A stretch of DNA of 64,000 nt from Vibrio hepatarius (GTDB taxonomy: Bacteria > Pseudomonadota > Gammaproteobacteria > Enterobacterales > Vibrionaceae). The notes beneath the pieces were generated by a model. It made no database searches and was not told the DNA's origin. It was given only the letters and a program-made list of their open reading frames with translations. How positions within the stretch are numbered: the stretch's first letter is position 1; the number at the start of each line of letters is the position of its first letter. Below, piece by piece: positions 35,205 to 43,537 of the stretch. Made by a program: the position numbers and the translations under genes. The stretch covers positions 496,001-560,000 of the forward strand of contig NZ_LHPI01000001.1 of assembly GCF_001274785.1 (NCBI RefSeq), read 5' to 3'.

Positions 35205-36188
35205 GTGACTCTAGAATTTAAAGATAGCTTGTCCCTCTGGATAGAAACCAAAGGGGTCTCAAGAAAAGAACTGATTGCTCTTCTTCAAAATAAATACTAC
35301 GAAGAATTCAAAGGGTTAGATGCAATTACATTAAGCCGTTGGTTAAATGGAAAAAGCACACCACCTTTATACAAGCAGTTTTATATTGCGAAGTGTCTGG
35401 ATGTTAATTTAAAGGAGCATATTAGCTCTTTGGATTTGTCCAAAATTAAATATCCTACGAAGTATGACGCAATTCTTTACAATTTAACCAAGGCACTTGA
35501 TTTTTCAATTTCAGTACTCTCTTATCGTTATGTGCCTAAGTATGTCAAATCAGAGATTTCTCGTGACACTTACAACGAACATCTAGAGCGTTTTGGTGAG
35601 TTTTACGGTAATGTCTCGCCGTTAAAGAACTTTAAGCGTGCTCTGTATGAGATGAAAAGCAGCATCGATTACAAAAGCATTGTGCTTAAAAATGAAGACG
35701 GTGAGATCATCGGCCATTGGTCGGGGATTATCGATATAGAAAAGCTGAACGGCATCCCATCATTTATCACCATTCCTCAAAATGAAGTGGATAGAAGCTG
35801 TTTAGTCTCTTTGGGCTATTACGTTAACTCAGAGCATTATTTTGAGTTGATTGTTCAAGCTATTTGTTTGTATTTAATGGCTTATTCTAAAACAAAAGAC
35901 TTTGTTTATTTCTATATTGTCGATTGCAGACCATTAGTCGAGTTTTGTAAGTTCATCTTTAACGCGGAAGAAATGAAATATTACCCGCCGTTAGATGACA
36001 AAGACAAGATGGGGGTTTATCTACTTAAATTCAATATCATTAAGTCGATTGCCAATCCTACTCTTTTGACAAAAGTGCAGAAGAAATTAAATTGTCTTGC
36101 GACATGCGATCCTAAGAATTGTCAGTTGTGCAATCTAAAAGAAATCGAACTTAGAGAAAGCAACACGCAAAAAATCAATATTGAATGA
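35205..36188 (+). CDS. HTH regulator with unusual C-terminal domain
   Basis: Protein of 327 residues starting at GTG, supported by AGGAG 7 nt upstream. The first about 70 residues look like an XRE-type helix-turn-helix (SLWIETKGVSRKELIALLQN, then ITLSRWLNGKSTPPLYK). A central to C-terminal alpha/beta domain (about 110-290) has a KNEDGEIIGHWSGIIDIEK strand pair that recalls GNAT acetyltransferases, though no clear acetyl-CoA loop is visible. The tail carries a cysteine cluster (CLATCDPKNCQLC) that could bind a metal or sense redox. It follows the pilus terminator on the same strand and is the nearest candidate regulator of the pilus. Its 3' end overlaps the convergent gene by 14 bp. Confidence 0.65.
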   Translation: MTLEFKDSLSLWIETKGVSRKELIALLQNKYYEEFKGLDAITLSRWLNGKSTPPLYKQFYIAKCLDVNLKEHISSLDLSKIKYPTKYDAILYNLTKALDFSISVLSYRYVPKYVKSEISRDTYNEHLERFGEFYGNVSPLKNFKRALYEMKSSIDYKSIVLKNEDGEIIGHWSGIIDIEKLNGIPSFITIPQNEVDRSCLVSLGYYVNSEHYFELIVQAICLYLMAYSKTKDFVYFYIVDCRPLVEFCKFIFNAEEMKYYPPLDDKDKMGVYLLKFNIIKSIANPTLLTKVQKKLNCLATCDPKNCQLCNLKEIELRESNTQKINIE

Positions 36189-36801
36189 TAGAAACAGGTC
36201 GAATCCAAAGATCGATATTCTGACATTTTTCATTTATTGAGTTCATGAGCTGTTTCGCCTCTGAATATCTTTCATAGGCTTCGCTCATCAAATAGAACGT
36301 GTTGTCTTCAATGTGCCGGTACAAGGGAATGTCCGCACACCTTCCAAGTTTGGACGCGGGTTCTCTATTCCCCGCGTAAAACTGGATTACGTAGTGCTTC
36401 TTTGCTGATGTATAAGTGGCTTCCAGTTTTGGCTGCGCGCCATCCAGTTGCGCTGTTAAGTATTCGCACGTCGTGGGATTAACATCAAAGCTCAAATACG
36501 GTTTTTCACTGACAGCGTTCAAAATATTCACCTGCTTTCTGCTAGAGGCGCTAACGCACTCTTTTAAAAGCGTATAGGTGGCTAAATCGCTGATCACACA
36601 TGAAGAGTCGGCGTAAACAAACAATTGCTCTCTTTTTAATTCATTTTGCATAGAGCACGTTTTTAAGCTGGTGAAGTTCTGCCCATTCAATGCCCATAAA
36701 TCCACAGCATTTTCTATTGTGGAGCTTGCCCTGGCTGTATACGGCGACGCCAAACACACCAACGCAGAAAAGACTGCAGATGTCACAGTGCTATTTTTCA
36801 C
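36175..36801 (-). CDS. Secreted protein with SPOR-like C-terminus
   Basis: Minus-strand gene of 208 codons from a GTG at 36801, which begins a convincing signal peptide (KNSTVTSAVFSALVCLASPY, cleaved near TARA). The frame stays open to a TTG at 36870, but that extension is hydrophilic and would bury the signal. The last about 75 residues (KKHYVIQFYAGNREPASKLG through YERYSEAKQLMNSI to LWIRPVSI) resemble a SPOR peptidoglycan-binding domain. The middle contains several cysteines. It would sit in the periplasm. It converges on, and overlaps by 14 bp, the HTH regulator. Start and function are uncertain. Confidence 0.55.
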   Translation of the reverse strand: MKNSTVTSAVFSALVCLASPYTARASSTIENAVDLWALNGQNFTSLKTCSMQNELKREQLFVYADSSCVISDLATYTLLKECVSASSRKQVNILNAVSEKPYLSFDVNPTTCEYLTAQLDGAQPKLEATYTSAKKHYVIQFYAGNREPASKLGRCADIPLYRHIEDNTFYLMSEAYERYSEAKQLMNSINEKCQNIDLWIRPVSIIQY

Positions 36802-36912
36802 GAGTTTGTTATCCGTTCTGATATTGAGAGTAACTTCTTCTGTCAGGGGGAAAGGTGTTGTTGCTAACAATGAATGAAAGAAGAAGTTACTGCTTAGATA
36901 GCTTCTAGAAAC

Positions 36913-37104
36913 TTATCGATATAGGTATCGTCTGGTCTCACTCAAGCGAGCACAGCAGAAAGCAAATCTTGATTGCGCCCATTTTGAATTATCGCGACTT
37001 TTTGCGCACTCTGCCGCTTCTTGCCACATTACCCTAGCTCCACTGTAGTTTTTTTCTCGTTCCATTCTTGCTGCCGCATCTGCCATTTCGCGGTATTCCG
37101 TCAT
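36913..37104 (-). CDS. ANR-family transcriptional co-regulator
   Basis: Small protein of 63 residues (YREMADAAARMEREKNYSGA, then VMWQEAAECAKSRDNSKWAQ and SRFAFCCAR). This is the characteristic pattern of the ANR (AraC negative regulator) family, whose members bind AraC-type activators such as AggR and Rns and damp their virulence regulons. An AAGGAGA ribosome-binding site lies 7 nt before the ATG. It lies close to the CS1-like pilus cluster. No AraC activator is encoded inside that cluster, so the partner would be elsewhere, possibly one of the two AraC proteins in this window. The partner is not determinable. Confidence 0.8.
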   Translation of the reverse strand: MTEYREMADAAARMEREKNYSGARVMWQEAAECAKSRDNSKWAQSRFAFCCARLSETRRYLYR

Positions 37105-37414
37105 CGTTGTCTCCTTATTAAGCCCTTAATGAACCGGAGGGTAAAAACTATCGCATCTGACTGACGTAAAGTTAGCATCCAACGTTTAATTTATTCTCCA
37201 ATGTAAATTTTCTGTCAGGATTTTTTGTTGCTAAGCTAAACGGCTTGGCTGTTACTTCCTTGTGTTTCGTTCACATTCGTCAAATCGCTTCCGCTAAGGC
37301 GCCATTCCCAAAAGCCCTAATTCGTTAGTTTATCTTTCACGCTTTTTTTACGTTGCTCGTGTTCTCATTGTTTGGTCATAAACCATTTTCAAATCAATCA
37401 AAGAGTTAACAGTG
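37105..37414. other. Intergenic region between the ANR gene and dgkA
   Basis: About 310 bp with no coding frame. It must contain the divergent promoters of the ANR gene and of the dgkA operon. No clear operator or hairpin was seen. Confidence 0.4.
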
Positions 37415-37789
37415 ATGACTGCAGGTGTAGAAAAGACTCAAGTTAAAGGGATGAAGCGTGTCATTAACGCAACAGGGTATTCATTTAAAGGTTTAACAGC
37501 GGCTTGGAAGTACGAAGCTGCATTTCGCCAGGAAGCCGTGCTCGCGGTGCTCTTAACTTTCGTTGCGTTAATTTTACCCATTTCCAGTACAGAAAAAGTC
37601 GCGCTGATCGCTTGCGTTGTATTCGTCATGGTTGTCGAGCTGTTGAACTCGGCTATTGAGGCTGTAGTAGACCGCGTCGGTATGGAGCATCACGAGCTCA
37701 GTGGTAGAGCGAAAGACATGGGCTCGGCAGCAGTATTTCTAAGTTTATGCCTCACCTTTGGTGTGTGGGTAACGATTTTATTTTTGTAA
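37415..37789 (+). CDS. dgkA: Diacylglycerol kinase
   Basis: Small integral-membrane lipid kinase of 124 residues that phosphorylates diacylglycerol to phosphatidic acid. The N-terminal GYSFKGLTAAWKYEAAFRQE and the catalytic signature VVELLNSAIEAVVDRVG, with HELSGRAKDMGSAAV, are all present, together with three membrane helices. A GTG 3 nt upstream is an alternative start. It heads an operon with an LtaS/OpgB-like phosphoglycerol transferase 18 nt downstream. That enzyme releases diacylglycerol from phosphatidylglycerol, so DgkA would recycle its by-product. Confidence 0.96.
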   Translation: MTAGVEKTQVKGMKRVINATGYSFKGLTAAWKYEAAFRQEAVLAVLLTFVALILPISSTEKVALIACVVFVMVVELLNSAIEAVVDRVGMEHHELSGRAKDMGSAAVFLSLCLTFGVWVTILFL

Positions 37790-37807
37790 GTGTTGGGTGG
37801 GTTAGTC

Positions 37808-39763
37808 ATGTTAGATCGAATCAAATTCAGGCTCGGGATTCTATTTCCGATTGCCGCGAGTGCAGTGTGTTGCGTAGCAATCTTTTTACTCTCTCGCTTG
37901 GCCTTAATCGGTTGGCAATGGGGGCGATTCGCTGAGTTTGGCGATATGGGCTCAACATTGCTTGGTGGATTACGAATCGATTTAGCGACGGTCAGCTACT
38001 TGTTGATTTTACCTTCATTTCTCGCGTGCTTTTTCCTTTCGGAGAACAAGTTAGGCCGAGGATTTAAAACGCTATTTAGAGTGTGGATTACGGCTGGAAT
38101 TTGGCTACTTATTTATCTGGAAGTTGCCACGTTTCCATTCATTCAAGAATACGATCTTAGACCGAATCGTTTGTTCATTGAGTATCTTGTGTATCCAAAA
38201 GAGGTTTCCAGCATGCTGTGGAATGGATACAAGTTAGAACTTTTCGTCGGCTTAGTGGTGAGCGCAATCGCTTTGATCTTCGGTTGGAAGGCGAGTAAGT
38301 ATATGGTCAGCAATCTACGATACCCAAAATGGTATTGGCGACCAGTGATTGCGCTGCTTGTTCTCGCTGTTGGTGTGATGGGCGCGCGTTCGACATTGGG
38401 ACACCGACCACTCAATCCGGCGATGGTGGCTTACTCGACGGACCCATTAGTGAACGATTTGACGCTGAACTCTGTATATTCAGTACTATTTGCAGCCAAA
38501 CAGATGGCGTCTGAAAACGATGCGTTTGATTACTACCCTAAACTGACTGCGGATGAAATTGTGAAACGAGTTCAAGCAAGCATTGAAGCGGAGAAGAGTG
38601 CCAAGTTTGATAGCACGTTGCCAACGTATGCTTACCATGAGTCAAGCTTCAAGCAACAGCCAAAAAACATTGTGATCCTATTGCTAGAGAGCCACGGAGC
38701 GCGCTACGTCAGTGAGTTAGGTGGTAAGAATCTGTCGCCAACCTTAGATAAACTTTACAAAGAGGGCTGGGGATTCACCAATCTTTATGCAACGGGCACG
38801 CGTTCGGTGCGCGGGATTGAAGCGGTAACGACCGGTTTTGTTCCTACACCGTCACGCTCAACCGTCAAACTCGCAAAGAGTCAGCAGAACTTTTTCACTA
38901 TCGCGGATCTGTTGCAATCACGTGGTTACATTACACAATTTGTTTACGGCGGAGAAAGTCACTTCGATAATATGAAGTCGTTCTTTTTGGGAAATGGATT
39001 TAACGATATCCAAGATTTACCAACCTTTGACCAGCCGAAGTTTATCGGTTCTTGGGGCGCTTCAGACCAAGACTTGTATGACCATGCGCACAAAGGTTTT
39101 ACCGAAATGAACAAGCAAGGTAAACCATTCTTTAGCTTAGTGTTTAGCTCGTCGAATCACACGCCGTTTGAGTACCCTGACAATGTGATTGAGCAGTACA
39201 ACGAGCCTAAGCAAACCGTAGAAAACGCCGTGAAATACGCTGACTTCGCGTTGGGTGAGTTTATCGAAAAGGCTAAGAAATCGGATTACTGGGATAATAC
39301 AGTCTTCGTTGCGATTGCCGACCACGACGCACGCGTGTATGGAACTCAAGCAGTGCCAGTTGAAAACTTCCATATTCCCGCGGTCATTTTTGGCGGTGGC
39401 GTTGAACAAAAGCAGGATGAGCGACTGGTTAGCCAGTTAGATATTCCGCCAACATTGCTGTCATTAGCAGGCATCAGTGCAGAGCACCCGATGGTCGGCT
39501 TTGACCTGACAAAAGAAGTTCCGGTCAACAAGCAACGCGCATTGATGCAACGCGGAAAAACCTTTGCTTGGATGGATGCAAACCGTGAGGTGATTGTCTT
39601 TGAACCACAAGATGAGCCAAAATCTTATCAATACGAAAAAGCGACTCAAGAGTTGACTCCAATTAAGGTAAACTCTGATAAGCTTTCAACAGCAAACGCT
39701 TACGCGTTGTGGGGAAGTTTCGCTTATAAAAATGGTTTATACGCGCAGAAAGACCAGTATTAG
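37808..39763 (+). CDS. LTA synthase/OpgB-like phosphoglycerol transferase
   Basis: Inner-membrane sulfatase-fold enzyme of 651 residues. About five N-terminal membrane helices (to about residue 205) precede a periplasmic catalytic domain (about 260-600). Metal and nucleophile landmarks are LLLESHGARY (Glu), NLYATGTRSVRGIEA (Thr nucleophile), FSSSNHTPFEYP (His) and VAIADHDAR (Asp/His). Relatives move glycerol-1-phosphate from phosphatidylglycerol to an acceptor, such as lipoteichoic acid or periplasmic glucans. The acceptor here is unknown. An open GTG at 37790 is an alternative start, and the ATG at 37808 is preferred. It lies in an operon with dgkA and a two-component system. Confidence 0.88.
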   Translation: MLDRIKFRLGILFPIAASAVCCVAIFLLSRLALIGWQWGRFAEFGDMGSTLLGGLRIDLATVSYLLILPSFLACFFLSENKLGRGFKTLFRVWITAGIWLLIYLEVATFPFIQEYDLRPNRLFIEYLVYPKEVSSMLWNGYKLELFVGLVVSAIALIFGWKASKYMVSNLRYPKWYWRPVIALLVLAVGVMGARSTLGHRPLNPAMVAYSTDPLVNDLTLNSVYSVLFAAKQMASENDAFDYYPKLTADEIVKRVQASIEAEKSAKFDSTLPTYAYHESSFKQQPKNIVILLLESHGARYVSELGGKNLSPTLDKLYKEGWGFTNLYATGTRSVRGIEAVTTGFVPTPSRSTVKLAKSQQNFFTIADLLQSRGYITQFVYGGESHFDNMKSFFLGNGFNDIQDLPTFDQPKFIGSWGASDQDLYDHAHKGFTEMNKQGKPFFSLVFSSSNHTPFEYPDNVIEQYNEPKQTVENAVKYADFALGEFIEKAKKSDYWDNTVFVAIADHDARVYGTQAVPVENFHIPAVIFGGGVEQKQDERLVSQLDIPPTLLSLAGISAEHPMVGFDLTKEVPVNKQRALMQRGKTFAWMDANREVIVFEPQDEPKSYQYEKATQELTPIKVNSDKLSTANAYALWGSFAYKNGLYAQKDQY

Positions 39764-39783
39764 AAAGTAGGGAAACGAGCACA

Positions 39784-40455
39784 ATGAAGAAGATACTCAT
39801 CATCGAAGACGATAAGAATGTCGCCAGCGTACTGTGTGATTTTTTTGAGTCTTTGCAGGTGGAGTTTGACTACGCATCGAACGGTAAGCTCGGCTTTCAA
39901 CTGGCAGCCGAAGGACACTTTGACGCGATTGTGCTCGATTTAATGCTACCGAGAATGAACGGCTTAGATCTGTGTAAGGCGTTAAGAAGTCAAGGCGTGG
40001 ATACGCCCGTTCTGATGTTAACGGCCATGGACAGTCGTGAAGACTTGCTCAAAGGGTATGAGTTAGGTGCCGATGACTACTTAACCAAGCCATTCGACCT
40101 TGAGGTGCTAGAAGCACGACTGCGTGCACTAATTAGACGCTATAAAGGGCAGGTGGCATCAAGTACACTCTCATTTGGTGAATTGTGCATTAACCGCAAA
40201 GAGAAAGAAGCGTTTCGTGAAGGGATCCCTCTAAAGCTCAACCCAACCAGTTATTCGATTCTCGAGTTATTGTGCCGAAAAGCGCCGCAAGTGGTGTCAA
40301 AACAAGAAATCGCTAGCTTGCTGTGGGAAGACGAGGAGATCAACACGGAAGCGCTCAGAGTCCATATCTATCATCTGCGCAATCAACTCGATAAACCTTT
40401 TTCTTCCCAGATGCTTAAAACGGTGCCAAAGCAAGGATTCAAACTAGAGGTATAA
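39784..40455 (+). CDS. OmpR/PhoB-family response regulator
   Basis: Two-domain response regulator of 223 residues. The receiver domain (1-115) has the acidic pair EDD at 8-10, phospho-acceptor Asp-52 in VLDLMLPRMNG, the Thr in LMLTAMD and the Lys in LTKPFD. The winged-helix DNA-binding domain (about 128-222) contains LKLNPTSYSILELLCRKAP and HIYHLRNQLDKPF. It is followed immediately by its partner kinase. Being in the dgkA/phosphoglycerol-transferase operon, it probably responds to envelope conditions, and targets are not deducible. Confidence 0.95.
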   Translation: MKKILIIEDDKNVASVLCDFFESLQVEFDYASNGKLGFQLAAEGHFDAIVLDLMLPRMNGLDLCKALRSQGVDTPVLMLTAMDSREDLLKGYELGADDYLTKPFDLEVLEARLRALIRRYKGQVASSTLSFGELCINRKEKEAFREGIPLKLNPTSYSILELLCRKAPQVVSKQEIASLLWEDEEINTEALRVHIYHLRNQLDKPFSSQMLKTVPKQGFKLEV

Positions 40456-40459
40456 CGCT

Positions 40460-41743
40460 ATTAACATCATCAGCAATACGACGAAAAGTCTTACGACACG
40501 CCTGGCATTGTTCTTTGTCGGCGTGTCTTTATTTATTGGGCTGGCGTTTTACTTTATGTTCGTCTTCACCATTTATTGGGCGGAAGATGAAGTTGGCGTG
40601 AAAAGAATCGCGTTAGACTCCAAAGTCGCTATTGAACGTTATTTAAATGGTGAGGAAGGGAAGTTGACCATCGACTTTTTAACCGATGCCTACAATGACT
40701 TTGACCTCGTCCCACCGCATTATTTGCAGTACGCGCAAGGCAAACGTTCGTTTCACGGTGAAGTGGGTGGAGAAGGTGAAGCGTCAAGAATGTTATATAT
40801 CGGTGAATACCAAGACAACGGCGTCGCTAAGCCAATTATCTTGCTCAGCAAAATAGACGATATCGAATTGAGCGACTCTGAGTTCGACTTTATCCTTAAA
40901 ATTGCGGTGGGTGTGTTTGCCTGTTTGATGACCATCTTTACCATCCTGCTTATTCTTTTATCAAATAGCCTCATCTCGCCATTTAATAGCTTAACCAAGC
41001 AGCTTAGACAAAATGGTGAAGACAAAAATCGTCGCTTCTCTGTTAGTCCGCATGCGGCGTTGGAATTCACTCAATTGACCGAACAACTCAATCGCCACAA
41101 CCAAGAGTTAGTTTCGCTAATCCGCCGTGAACGAGCGTTTTCCCGCTATACCAGCCACGAACTTAGAACGCCGTTGACCGTCATTAAAGGCGCTAGCAGC
41201 TTGTTGCAGCGCCAAGAAAACAGCCCATTCCAAATCAAACAGCTGACTTTGATCGATGAATCTGCAAACCAAATGATGTCGATAGTGGATGCCTTACTCA
41301 GCCTTGTCCGCTATGAACGAGACAAAGAATCCGCTGAATTCAGGCTCGTGACAGAGGAAGAGTTAGAAAAGATTGTTAGCAGCAATTTCCGTAAGGGGCC
41401 GTTAGACGAAGTCAGTATCGAGCTTGAAGTGAGTGGGCAACCATCAATCAATGCGAGTCATGCTGTACTCAATATGGTGATTGGCAACTTGATCCGTAAT
41501 GCGGTGTCTGCCTGTGAGAGTGGCAAAATCACAGTCAAAATGAGCCAAGATTCAATTTCAGTCATGGATGAAGGCATTGGTTTTATCGATCAGCCGTTCG
41601 AAGATGGCCACGGCTTAGGGCTGATTTTGATTGAAGACTTATGCCAGCGCTTTTGTTGGCAATTTACAATACAAAGCCAAGAAGATGTGGGTACAGTTGC
41701 GACAATTACCTTCACATCTAATCATGTTCAGCCACAAAAATAG
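40460..41743 (+). CDS. Sensor histidine kinase with probable ATT start
   Basis: Membrane histidine kinase of about 427 residues. It has a first membrane helix (TRLALFFVGVSLFIGLAFYF), a short periplasmic sensor (about 45-150), a second helix (IAVGVFACLMTIFTILLILL), a HAMP-like linker, a dimerisation domain with the H-box FSRYTSHELRTPLTVIKG, and an ATPase domain with NLIRNAVSA (N box), MDEGIGF (G1) and DGHGLGL (G2). No ATG, GTG or TTG lies before the first helix. The frame opens after a stop at 40445, and ATT at 40460 sits 9 nt after an AGAGG site, whereas the nearest TTG (40508) lies within the helix without a ribosome-binding site. A rare AUU start is therefore proposed. Confidence 0.85.
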   Translation: MNIISNTTKSLTTRLALFFVGVSLFIGLAFYFMFVFTIYWAEDEVGVKRIALDSKVAIERYLNGEEGKLTIDFLTDAYNDFDLVPPHYLQYAQGKRSFHGEVGGEGEASRMLYIGEYQDNGVAKPIILLSKIDDIELSDSEFDFILKIAVGVFACLMTIFTILLILLSNSLISPFNSLTKQLRQNGEDKNRRFSVSPHAALEFTQLTEQLNRHNQELVSLIRRERAFSRYTSHELRTPLTVIKGASSLLQRQENSPFQIKQLTLIDESANQMMSIVDALLSLVRYERDKESAEFRLVTEEELEKIVSSNFRKGPLDEVSIELEVSGQPSINASHAVLNMVIGNLIRNAVSACESGKITVKMSQDSISVMDEGIGFIDQPFEDGHGLGLILIEDLCQRFCWQFTIQSQEDVGTVATITFTSNHVQPQK

Positions 41744-41750
41744 GCCAGTT

Positions 41751-42167
41751 ATGAAACAGAATATTGTCCATATCGCATTGGTCGTTAACGATTATGACGA
41801 AGCGATAGACTTTTACGTGAACAAACTTAAATTTGAGTTAATCGACGATACATATCAGCCCGAACAAGACAAGCGCTGGGTAGTGGTGGCGCCGCCTAAC
41901 TCGCACGGTGTGACCTTGTTGTTGGCTAAAGCCTCTAAACCTGAACAACATGATTTTATTGGTAATCAAGCCGGTGGTCGCGTGTTTTTGTTTCTTAGTA
42001 CCGATGATTTTTGGCGCGACTATGAATTTATGACGTCAATCGGGATTCATTTTATTCGCGAACCTAAAGTTCAAGAATATGGCACTGTCGCGGTATTCGA
42101 AGATTTATATGGAAATTTATGGGATCTCATACAATACGTTCCAGAGCATCCTATGGTGCGAAGATAA
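41751..42167 (+). CDS. VOC/glyoxalase-superfamily protein
   Basis: Protein of 138 residues with two beta-alpha-beta-beta-beta modules of the vicinal oxygen chelate fold. The first His is in IVHIALVVNDYDEAIDFYVN, and the closing motif reads EDLYGNLWDLIQ with Asp where glyoxalase-type enzymes often have Glu. It begins 7 nt after the kinase gene and is probably the last gene of that operon. Substrate unknown. Related proteins include glyoxalases, dioxygenases and antibiotic-binding proteins. Confidence 0.85.
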   Translation: MKQNIVHIALVVNDYDEAIDFYVNKLKFELIDDTYQPEQDKRWVVVAPPNSHGVTLLLAKASKPEQHDFIGNQAGGRVFLFLSTDDFWRDYEFMTSIGIHFIREPKVQEYGTVAVFEDLYGNLWDLIQYVPEHPMVRR

Positions 42168-42266
42168 CTAAAGATAGTGGTAGATACACTCTGAGAAGAG
42201 AGTGGCTCAACGGTTACGCAAAGCCACATCAAGATGGGAGTTAAATGGTTTTATGTGGTTAGGACG

Positions 42267-42575
42267 TTACATTGCCCTAACTAACGCTGCCGCGATCAGA
42301 CCAGCTGAAATGGCTGGTAGTGGTTTTTTCCAAACCAGCATGACTACTGCTGTGGAAAGCAATGCCATTCTAGCGCCAGCGTCACCTTCAACCGCTAAGG
42401 GGGCAAGGAGAGCGACTAACACAGAGCCAGACATCGCGGTGATAAATTGCTGAACGCGGTATCCAATCGGGATAAATGACATCACAAAGACGCCGCCCCA
42501 GCGCGTGATTAATGTCACTAACGCCATGGCGAGAATGATTAAGATCGTGCCGCCGTCTGTGGTTTCAATATTCAT
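42267..42575 (-). CDS. azlD: AzlD-family membrane protein
   Basis: Small inner-membrane protein of 102 residues with about four hydrophobic helices, typical of AzlD/YgaH, the minor subunit of branched-chain amino-acid (valine) exporters. It overlaps the azlC gene by 4 bp and is translated after it. The R-W-G-G stretch in VTLITRWGGVFVMSFIP is characteristic of the family. Confidence 0.88.
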   Translation of the reverse strand: MNIETTDGGTILIILAMALVTLITRWGGVFVMSFIPIGYRVQQFITAMSGSVLVALLAPLAVEGDAGARMALLSTAVVMLVWKKPLPAISAGLIAAALVRAM

Positions 42576-43303
42576 TTTTTCTTCTCCGTCCAGAACGCGC
42601 CAAGGGTCCCGCCTGCTAGAGCGCCGACAACCACGTGAGTATTTTCAGGTAAGTACCAATACGCCATGAGAGAAGATCCCGCGGCGACCGCCCAAATGAC
42701 GAAAATACGTAAGTTCTTAGGCCCGACTGCAATCATAGAGAGTAGGAAACAACCCATGACCATGTCTAAGCCAAGACTGACAGGGTCTTTGATTGCGTTA
42801 CCAAAATAGAAACCGAGCCAGGTTCCGACTATCCAAAAAGACCATAGCGCGATCCCCCCACCCAGCAGTAAACCTAGCCCAGGTTCTTTGCGTCCAAATG
42901 CGTTCATCGACAACGCCCAATTGGCGTCAGACGCAAACAACATCACGCCGTATCGTTTTGCTGGCGATAGGTGACGCAGCCAAGGGTAGAGCGTGGCGCC
43001 CATCAATAAGTGGCGCGCATTAATGGCAAATACAGTAATCAAAACGGGGACGAGCGGAACCTGTTCGCCCCACATTTCTAGTGTTGCAAACTGAGATGCA
43101 CCAGCAAACACCAGCGTACTCATCAACATGATAGGGAAAGGTTCTAAGCCTGTTTGTACGGCCGCGACACCAAAGGCGATACCAAAAATGACGACGAAAA
43201 ATGAAAGAGGTACCAATTGCGTGAAGCCTTGCCAGACGTCTTTTCGAGTAAACAGATGAAGCTGGTCTAATTCAGCTCCTCCATTTGCTGCATTACTTTG
43301 CAT
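42572..43303 (-). CDS. azlC: AzlC-family branched-chain amino-acid exporter subunit
   Basis: Inner-membrane permease of 243 residues (AzlC/YgaZ family). Family features include FGIAFGVAAVQTGLEPFPIM, LVFAGASQFATLEMW and INARHLLMGATLYPWL, with about six to seven membrane helices. With AzlD it would export valine, leucine or isoleucine analogues. It lies 3 kb from the branched-chain amino-acid catabolism locus, which may be meaningful for balancing these amino acids. Confidence 0.92.
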   Translation of the reverse strand: MQSNAANGGAELDQLHLFTRKDVWQGFTQLVPLSFFVVIFGIAFGVAAVQTGLEPFPIMLMSTLVFAGASQFATLEMWGEQVPLVPVLITVFAINARHLLMGATLYPWLRHLSPAKRYGVMLFASDANWALSMNAFGRKEPGLGLLLGGGIALWSFWIVGTWLGFYFGNAIKDPVSLGLDMVMGCFLLSMIAVGPKNLRIFVIWAVAAGSSLMAYWYLPENTHVVVGALAGGTLGAFWTEKKK

Positions 43304-43498
43304 GTAGTGTCCTAGTATTTGAAGCGAATTGAATATTGAGCTCGTTTATACGAGTCGTTGATATGTATGTCGTATCAGTATCTACGAATCAATAGCAATT
43401 TCAAAATTATTCGTGCTACAGTGGTGCAATGAGTATGTTTTGTCTTGAAAAACGGGGAAGAAGTAGAGGAATAGACTGGGATTTAAGGGGCTCTCCTG

Positions 43499-43524
43499 GT
43501 GCAAAGTGCTCTGCCTTTGCACCT
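43499..43524. other. Hairpin downstream of rnk
   Basis: A perfect 9-bp stem (GGTGCAAAG / CTTTGCACC) with an 8-nt loop lies just past the 3' end of the minus-strand rnk gene. No U-run follows on either strand, so it is not a canonical terminator. Confidence 0.5.
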
Positions 43525-43537
43525 GGAACACTGAGGG

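Noticed and set aside
23031..37411. Genomic island or transposon carrying the pilus cluster
   Set aside because: No integrase, transposase, attachment repeats or tRNA boundary are visible. AT-rich composition alone is not enough to call one.
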